The notes below the pieces were generated by a model. That model ran no database searches, was not told where the DNA came from, and saw nothing but the letters and a program-made list of their open reading frames with translations. The position numbers and the translations under genes were made by a program. From NCBI GenBank assembly GCA_036266975.1, contig DATAWZ010000003.1, positions 1 to 9,534 of the forward strand: a DNA stretch of 9,534 bases. The letters are read 5' to 3'. The stretch comes from DATAWZ01 sp036266975. Lineage in GTDB: Bacteria > Actinomycetota > Thermoleophilia > Solirubrobacterales > Solirubrobacteraceae. Each line of letters starts with the position of its first letter. Within the stretch, counting starts at the first letter, position 1. This document shows positions 6,432 through 9,534 of this stretch, piece by piece.

Positions 6432-6437
6432 GTTCTA
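6432..6437 (-). promoter_or_regulatory. Weak putative -10 box (TAGAAC) of the secreted-protein gene
   Basis: TAGAAC on the minus strand is followed by 7 nt and the TTG start at 6424. The last base deviates from the TANNNT pattern seen elsewhere in the window, so this is a weak call. It is listed because the position fits a leaderless start and no better box lies between 6425 and 6475. Confidence 0.25.
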
Positions 6438-6463
6438 TCGGATCCCGATCCCTGGGCGAGCCG

Positions 6464-6469
6464 TATGCT
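6464..6469 (+). promoter_or_regulatory. Putative leaderless -10 box (TATGCT) of the helical-protein gene
   Basis: TATGCT is followed by exactly 8 nt and then the GTG at 6478, with no Shine-Dalgarno sequence. This spacing supports the GTG over the in-frame ATG two codons downstream (6484) as the start. It faces the secreted-protein start, 40 nt away. Confidence 0.5.
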
Positions 6470-6477
6470 CGCCTACC

Positions 6478-7065
6478 GTGCCGATGCCACCGGGTCCGCA
6501 CCTCGACCTCCTGGTAGAGGCGATCGCCGTCGAGGGCGACGCCCAGCGAGCCCTGCTCGACGGCCGAGCCGCGGCGGCGCGAGGCGGGTTCCACGCGGCG
6601 GCCGAGCGCTACCGGCGCTCCTGGGAGCTCGCGCCGCCCGCGAGCTACGGGCGCCTGATCGGGATGCTCAAAGCGGCGGTGATCGCCGGTGACGCGGCCG
6701 ACGCGGCGCGCTACACCCTCGAGCAGCTGCCGGCCCCCACCGACACCGACTCACCGCCCGCGTGCTACGCCCGCGCGATCGCGCTGATGGTGCTCGGCGA
6801 GGGTCAGGCGGCCGCTGCCTGTGTGCACGGGATGCGCGCGGGCTCGCCGGCCTTCGTGCGGACCGCCGCCGCGCTCGCGGGGCTGGGCGCCCGGGACGGC
6901 GAGGCCTACTCGGCGGCGTTACGCGAGATCGTCAGCGACTTCGAGGGTCGCGAGGCGCACCTCACCGGCGTGCCGATCGCCGACACCGCGCTGATGCTCG
7001 AGCGCCTGGCCGAGCCGCGCGGGCTGGCGTGCCGGCCACCCTCGCCGCTACTACCGGTCGCGTAA
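6478..7065 (+). CDS. Conserved-looking helical (TPR-like) protein of unknown function
   Basis: A 195-aa protein I cannot name. It is Ala-rich and almost entirely helical by composition: alternating helices such as LDLLVEAIAVEGDAQRALLDG (9-29), HAAAERYRRSWELAP (39-53), GRLIGMLKAAVIAGDAADAA (58-77) and ACYARAIALMVLGEG (95-109) have the Ala/Gly/Leu spacing of TPR or related helical repeats, without a strong TPR consensus. The C-terminal end, EGREAHLTGVPIADTALMLE (156-175) then RPPSPLLPVA, looks like a defined motif that recalls helical hypothetical proteins of actinobacteria; that memory is unverified. There is no signal peptide or membrane segment, so it is probably cytoplasmic. GTG at 6478 is chosen by its 8-nt spacing from TATGCT; ATG at 6484 is the alternative. 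It faces the hydrolase operon across a strong hairpin. Confidence 0.72.
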   Translation: MPMPPGPHLDLLVEAIAVEGDAQRALLDGRAAAARGGFHAAAERYRRSWELAPPASYGRLIGMLKAAVIAGDAADAARYTLEQLPAPTDTDSPPACYARAIALMVLGEGQAAAACVHGMRAGSPAFVRTAAALAGLGARDGEAYSAALREIVSDFEGREAHLTGVPIADTALMLERLAEPRGLACRPPSPLLPVA

Positions 7066-7068
7066 CAG

Positions 7069-7117
7069 GGGGTGTGGGGAGTTACCTTCCAATAGCGCGG
7101 GCAACTCCCCACGCCCC
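7069..7117. terminator. Bidirectional stem-loop terminator between convergent genes
   Basis: The arms 7069-7086 and 7100-7117 pair over 18 positions: GGGG, a T-G wobble, ten perfect pairs of gtggggagtt with aactccccac, one A-C mismatch, then two G-C pairs, with a loop of about 13 nt. It begins just after the TAA of the helical-protein gene and its last base is the final base of the hydrolase TAG, so it sits exactly between two convergent genes and folds on both strands. There is no long U-tract. It is the strongest secondary structure I see in the window. Confidence 0.75.
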
Positions 7118-7989
7118 TACCCCAGAAACGCGATCGCGCGCTCGGCGACGAGGTCCGGGGCCTCCTCGGCGATGAAGTGCCCGATCCCGGGCGCGAACTC
7201 GACCTGCATGTCCTCGGCGTGCGCTTCGGTGGCGCCCAGCATCGAGGGGCGCAGCACCGCGTCGGCGGTGCCGAACAGCACCTTGGTCGGCACGGTCAGC
7301 CGCTGGTCGTCGTAGCGGCCGCGCATGATCGCCGGCAGCTCGCGCATGTTGAACACGCGGTACATCTGCACGCCGGCGCGGGCGCGCGCGGGCTCGGACA
7401 GGTTCTCCACGAAGCTCTCGCGGGCCCCGCCGTCGGAGAACGCGCGCTGGTTGCGCACGCCCAGGCGATAGGACATGCGCAGGATCACGCCGCTGCGCTG
7501 GGCCAGCGCGCCCAGGCCGGGGCTGAGCATCAGCCACTGGTAGCCGAAGCGCCACGCGTTGGCGCCCATCGCGCCGACGCCGACCCAGGGGCCGACGATG
7601 TTCATCACGAAGAAGCGCTCGAAGCGCTCGGGCGCGCGCAGGCAGAGCAGAAAGCCGACCCAGCCGCCCCAGTCGTGGCCGACGAGCTTGACGCGCCGCA
7701 GGCCGAGGGCGTCGAGCACGCCGAGCACGTCGTCGGCCAGCTGTTCCTTCTCGTAGCCGCGAGCCGGCGCGTCCGACCAGCCGAAGCCGCGCAGGTCCAT
7801 CGCGAGCACGCGGTGCCCGGCCTCGGCGAGCGCGGGCAGCAGATGCCGCCAGCAGTACCAGTGCTCGGGCCAGCCGTGCAGCAGCAGGATCACGTCGTCG
7901 CCGCTGCCCGCCTCGGCGACGTGGAAGCGCAGGCCGTCGACCTGCACCCACTGGTGGCTGACGCCGGGGACGTCGGGGAGTACGCTCAT
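7117..7989 (-). CDS. Alpha/beta hydrolase, epoxide-hydrolase-like
   Basis: A 290-aa enzyme of the alpha/beta hydrolase fold. The oxyanion-hole motif HGWPE is at 38-42 followed by WYCW, the nucleophile elbow is GHDWGG with D106 (104-109), the acid is probably D243 (FGTADAVL) and the catalytic histidine H271 (GIGHFIAEEAP). An Asp nucleophile with HGxP and lid tyrosines (Y150 and Y210 are the best candidates) is the epoxide hydrolase pattern: the Asp attacks the epoxide and a water/His step yields a diol. Haloalkane dehalogenases share the Asp but usually lack the HGxP-plus-two-tyrosine layout, so they are the less likely alternative. The ATG overlaps the upstream TGA by 4 bp (ATGA), making it the last gene of the yebC operon. 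There is no signal peptide; it is cytoplasmic. Substrate unknown. Confidence 0.87.
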   Translation of the reverse strand: MSVLPDVPGVSHQWVQVDGLRFHVAEAGSGDDVILLLHGWPEHWYCWRHLLPALAEAGHRVLAMDLRGFGWSDAPARGYEKEQLADDVLGVLDALGLRRVKLVGHDWGGWVGFLLCLRAPERFERFFVMNIVGPWVGVGAMGANAWRFGYQWLMLSPGLGALAQRSGVILRMSYRLGVRNQRAFSDGGARESFVENLSEPARARAGVQMYRVFNMRELPAIMRGRYDDQRLTVPTKVLFGTADAVLRPSMLGATEAHAEDMQVEFAPGIGHFIAEEAPDLVAERAIAFLG

Positions 7990-8747
7990 GGCAGAGCCGG
8001 CAGCCTAGCGCGAATCCGCGCCACTCGGCTGGCTAGCCAGCCAGTCTCCGCCCCGCCCCCAGCGCAAGGCGCATACCCGAGCAGGTGCACCCGCCCGTGG
8101 TAGCGGCGATGGCGCCGCAGGCCGTGCGTGGTGGCGTGGTCGATCAGCGCCTGTACGGGCAGCTCGCGGTGGTGGACCTCGACGTCGTCGGCCACCGGCT
8201 CGAGCACGTTGACGAGTACGATCCGCGCGCGGCGCTCGAGCTCATCCAGCAGCGCGAACGGGTCGGCGACGTGTTCGAGCACGTCGAAGGCGAAGGCGAG
8301 GTCGAAGCCGCCCGGCGGCGGATCGCGGTCGAGGTCGTACACGGCCACGCCGTCGAGTCCGCGCCGCTGCAGGCGCCAGCGCAGATAGCGGGTGCTGGGG
8401 TTGTCGAAGTCGGCGAAGGAGACGTCGTACCCGGCGGCGCTGAGCGCCAGGCCGTCGCTGCCGATCCCGCAGCCGTAGTCGAGCAGCCGGGCCGGCGGCG
8501 GGCACAGCCGCACCAGGTCCTGCAGGTAGGGGACCTTCGTGCGGCTCATCGCGAACGCGGTGAGGTTGTACAGGTAGCCCTCCGAGCGGCGGTAGAACTC
8601 CTGCTCGTCGCCGATCTGGCGGAACTCCTCGTCGAGCTGATGGGCCCACTGCTGCAGGCGCAGGTGCTCGTAGCGCGCGCCGAGGTATTCGCGCAGCTCG
8701 CGCTCCTCGGCCTCGGGGTCGACCGCGACGGTCGCCCGCGGCTTCAC
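7986..8747 (-). CDS. Class I SAM-dependent methyltransferase
   Basis: A 253-aa protein with a long charged helical N-terminal part (1-70), a SAM-binding motif I at LLDYGCGIGSDGLALSAAG (88-106), an acidic strand-2 end at FADFDNPSTRYLRWRL (111-126), and FDVLEHVADPFALLDELERR (154-173) as the motif IV/post-IV segment. This is the Methyltransf_11/25 pattern, a small-molecule or glycan-type methyltransferase; the substrate cannot be read from sequence. The GTG at 8747 overlaps the yebC TGA by 4 bp (GTGA), and its own TGA overlaps the next ATG by 4 bp, so the three genes are translated as one coupled unit. Its last codons hold a 16-bp palindrome. It differs clearly from the two methyltransferases at 4218-5776 and is not their paralog at the level visible here. 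Confidence 0.88.
   Translation of the reverse strand: MKPRATVAVDPEAEERELREYLGARYEHLRLQQWAHQLDEEFRQIGDEQEFYRRSEGYLYNLTAFAMSRTKVPYLQDLVRLCPPPARLLDYGCGIGSDGLALSAAGYDVSFADFDNPSTRYLRWRLQRRGLDGVAVYDLDRDPPPGGFDLAFAFDVLEHVADPFALLDELERRARIVLVNVLEPVADDVEVHHRELPVQALIDHATTHGLRRHRRYHGRVHLLGYAPCAGGGAETGWLASRVARIRARLPALP
8027..8042. repeat. 16-bp perfect palindrome at the end of the methyltransferase gene
   Basis: ggctggctagccagcc reads the same on both strands. It lies inside the last 20 codons of the methyltransferase, about 40 nt before the hydrolase ATG. As RNA it has no room for a loop, so a hairpin would lose its central pairs; as DNA it could be a binding site. It may equally be a by-product of coding for a Gly-Trp-Leu-Ala-Ser stretch in GC-rich DNA. 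Confidence 0.4.
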
Positions 8748-9493
8748 CCGGCGACGCGCTCGAGAACGTCGGCCGGCACGTCGAAGTTCGCGTGCACCGC
8801 GTTGGTGTCGTCGTTCTCCTCGAGGGCGTCGACCAGACGCATCAGCGACGTCGCGGTGGACTCGTCGATCTCCACGCGGCTCTTGGGCCGCTGGATGATC
8901 TCCGCGCTCTCGATCGGGATCCCGGCCTGCTCAAGGGCGGAGCGCACCGCGCCGAAGTCGGCGGGCTCGGTGACGATCTCGTACATCTCCTCATCGAGGA
9001 CGATGTCCTGCGCCCCGGCCTCGATCGCCGGCATCAGGTCGTCCTCGGAGCGATCGCCGGCCTCGACGTAGAGGACGCCCTTCTTGTCGAACAGGTAGGC
9101 CACCGACCCGGGCTCGCCGAGGTTGCCGCCGTGCTTGCCGAACAGGTGGCGCATGTCGGCACCGGTGCGGTTGCGGTTGTCGGTGAGCGCCTCGACGAGC
9201 ACGGCCACGCCGCCGGGGCCGTAGCCCTCGTAGAGCACCGACTCGAACGCGGCGCTGTCGGCGTCGGCGCCCGTGCCCTTGGCGATCGCGCGCTCGATGT
9301 TGTCCTTGGGCATCGAGGCCTCGCGGGCCTTCTGGATCGCGTTGGCGAGCGTCGCGTTGGAGTCGGGCTCGCCCCCGCCGTCACGCGCGGCAACCGTGAT
9401 CGCCCGCGCGAGCTTGGTGAACTGCTGGCCGCGCCGCTGGTCGACGACCGCCTTCTTGTGCTTGATGGAAGCCCATTTTGAGTGACCCGACAT
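8744..9493 (-). CDS. yebC: YebC/PmpR family DUF28 protein (probable transcriptional/translation regulator)
   Basis: A 249-aa full-length member of the YebC/TACO1 (DUF28) family. The diagnostic N-terminus MSGHSKWASIKHKKAVVDQR is present, followed by GQQFTKLARAITVAARDGGG (22-41), the NATLANAIQKAREASMPKDN segment and VLYEGYGPGGVAVLVEALTD (86-105), which are the most conserved blocks of the family. Length is typical. Members are DNA-binding regulators in some bacteria, and YebC-type proteins also help ribosomes through proline stretches; which applies here is unknown. The ATG at 9493 is 8 nt downstream of TATAGT on the minus strand and no Shine-Dalgarno sequence is seen, so the mRNA is probably leaderless. 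It leads an operon with a methyltransferase and a hydrolase. In many bacteria yebC is next to ruvC/ruvA/ruvB; none of these follows it here. Confidence 0.97.
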   Translation of the reverse strand: MSGHSKWASIKHKKAVVDQRRGQQFTKLARAITVAARDGGGEPDSNATLANAIQKAREASMPKDNIERAIAKGTGADADSAAFESVLYEGYGPGGVAVLVEALTDNRNRTGADMRHLFGKHGGNLGEPGSVAYLFDKKGVLYVEAGDRSEDDLMPAIEAGAQDIVLDEEMYEIVTEPADFGAVRSALEQAGIPIESAEIIQRPKSRVEIDESTATSLMRLVDALEENDDTNAVHANFDVPADVLERVAG

Positions 9494-9501
9494 GCCCCAT
9501 A

Positions 9502-9507
9502 ACTATA
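9502..9507 (-). promoter_or_regulatory. Putative leaderless -10 box (TATAGT) of the yebC operon
   Basis: The minus strand reads TATAGT, then 8 nt, then the yebC ATG at 9493. It is close to the consensus TATAAT and is the best -10 in the window. An ATG at 9500 lies between but is out of frame. There is no clear -35 in the visible 27 nt upstream (to 9534). Confidence 0.6.
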
Positions 9508-9534
9508 GGAGCCGGTCGAGGGCGCGCGGATGCG

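Noticed and set aside
7177..9071. Plus-strand open frames opposite the hydrolase, methyltransferase and yebC
   Set aside because: They lie opposite genes with intact family motifs, have repetitive composition and no matching promoter.
1..9534. Search for CRISPR array, insertion sequence, integrase, toxin-antitoxin or defence genes
   Set aside because: No spaced repeats, transposase motifs, terminal repeats or nuclease motifs were found; base composition looks even across the window, so nothing points to a recent insertion.

Overview
The window is very GC-rich and almost fully coding. GC-rich third codon positions, GTG/TTG starts, 1-4 bp gene overlaps and start codons lying 8-9 nt below a TANNNT -10 box suggest a high-GC Actinomycetota, perhaps the Thermoleophilia/Solirubrobacterales (inference; no rRNA or other phylogenetic marker beyond YebC is present).

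Left part (1-5776): a surface-polysaccharide or glycoconjugate locus. On the minus strand, a tightly packed operon starts at 4161 and runs GT2 - GT2 - GT4 - GT2 glycosyltransferases, with junctions of 4 bp overlap, 1 bp overlap and a 2 bp gap. It is followed, from what looks like its own leaderless promoter, by a sugar-1-phosphate nucleotidyltransferase that resembles RfbF (glucose-1-phosphate cytidylyltransferase) and is cut by the window's left edge. Divergently, on the plus strand, two SAM-dependent methyltransferases (4218-5024 and 5024-5776, joined by TGATG) share the 56-bp promoter region with the GT operon. The likely logic is activated-sugar supply (nucleotidyltransferase), assembly of an oligosaccharide (four transferases) and methyl decoration of sugars (two methyltransferases). 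No flippase, polymerase or exporter is in the window.

Middle (5777-7117): a secreted 212-aa protein with two Ig/IPT-like half-repeats (minus strand, TTG start) is divergent from a 195-aa, all-helical, TPR-like cytoplasmic protein of unknown function (plus strand). A small hairpin that holds both stop codons lies at the convergent MTase/secreted-protein junction. A long, nearly perfect stem-loop lies at the convergent helical-protein/hydrolase junction and looks like a bidirectional terminator.

Right part (7117-9507): a minus-strand operon yebC - class I SAM methyltransferase - epoxide-hydrolase-like alpha/beta hydrolase, with GTGA and ATGA 4-bp overlaps and a clear TATAGT box 8 nt before the yebC ATG. 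yebC is the only gene here whose identity is certain; its two downstream partners are not a combination I recognise.

I found no rRNA, tRNA, CRISPR array, insertion sequence, integrase or defence system. The parts most worth following up are the three sister GT2 enzymes with a shared C-terminal tail, the divergent pair of methyltransferases, the uniform leaderless promoter pattern, and the yebC-linked pair of genes. None of these proves a new system. No stretch over 300 bases lacks a gene.
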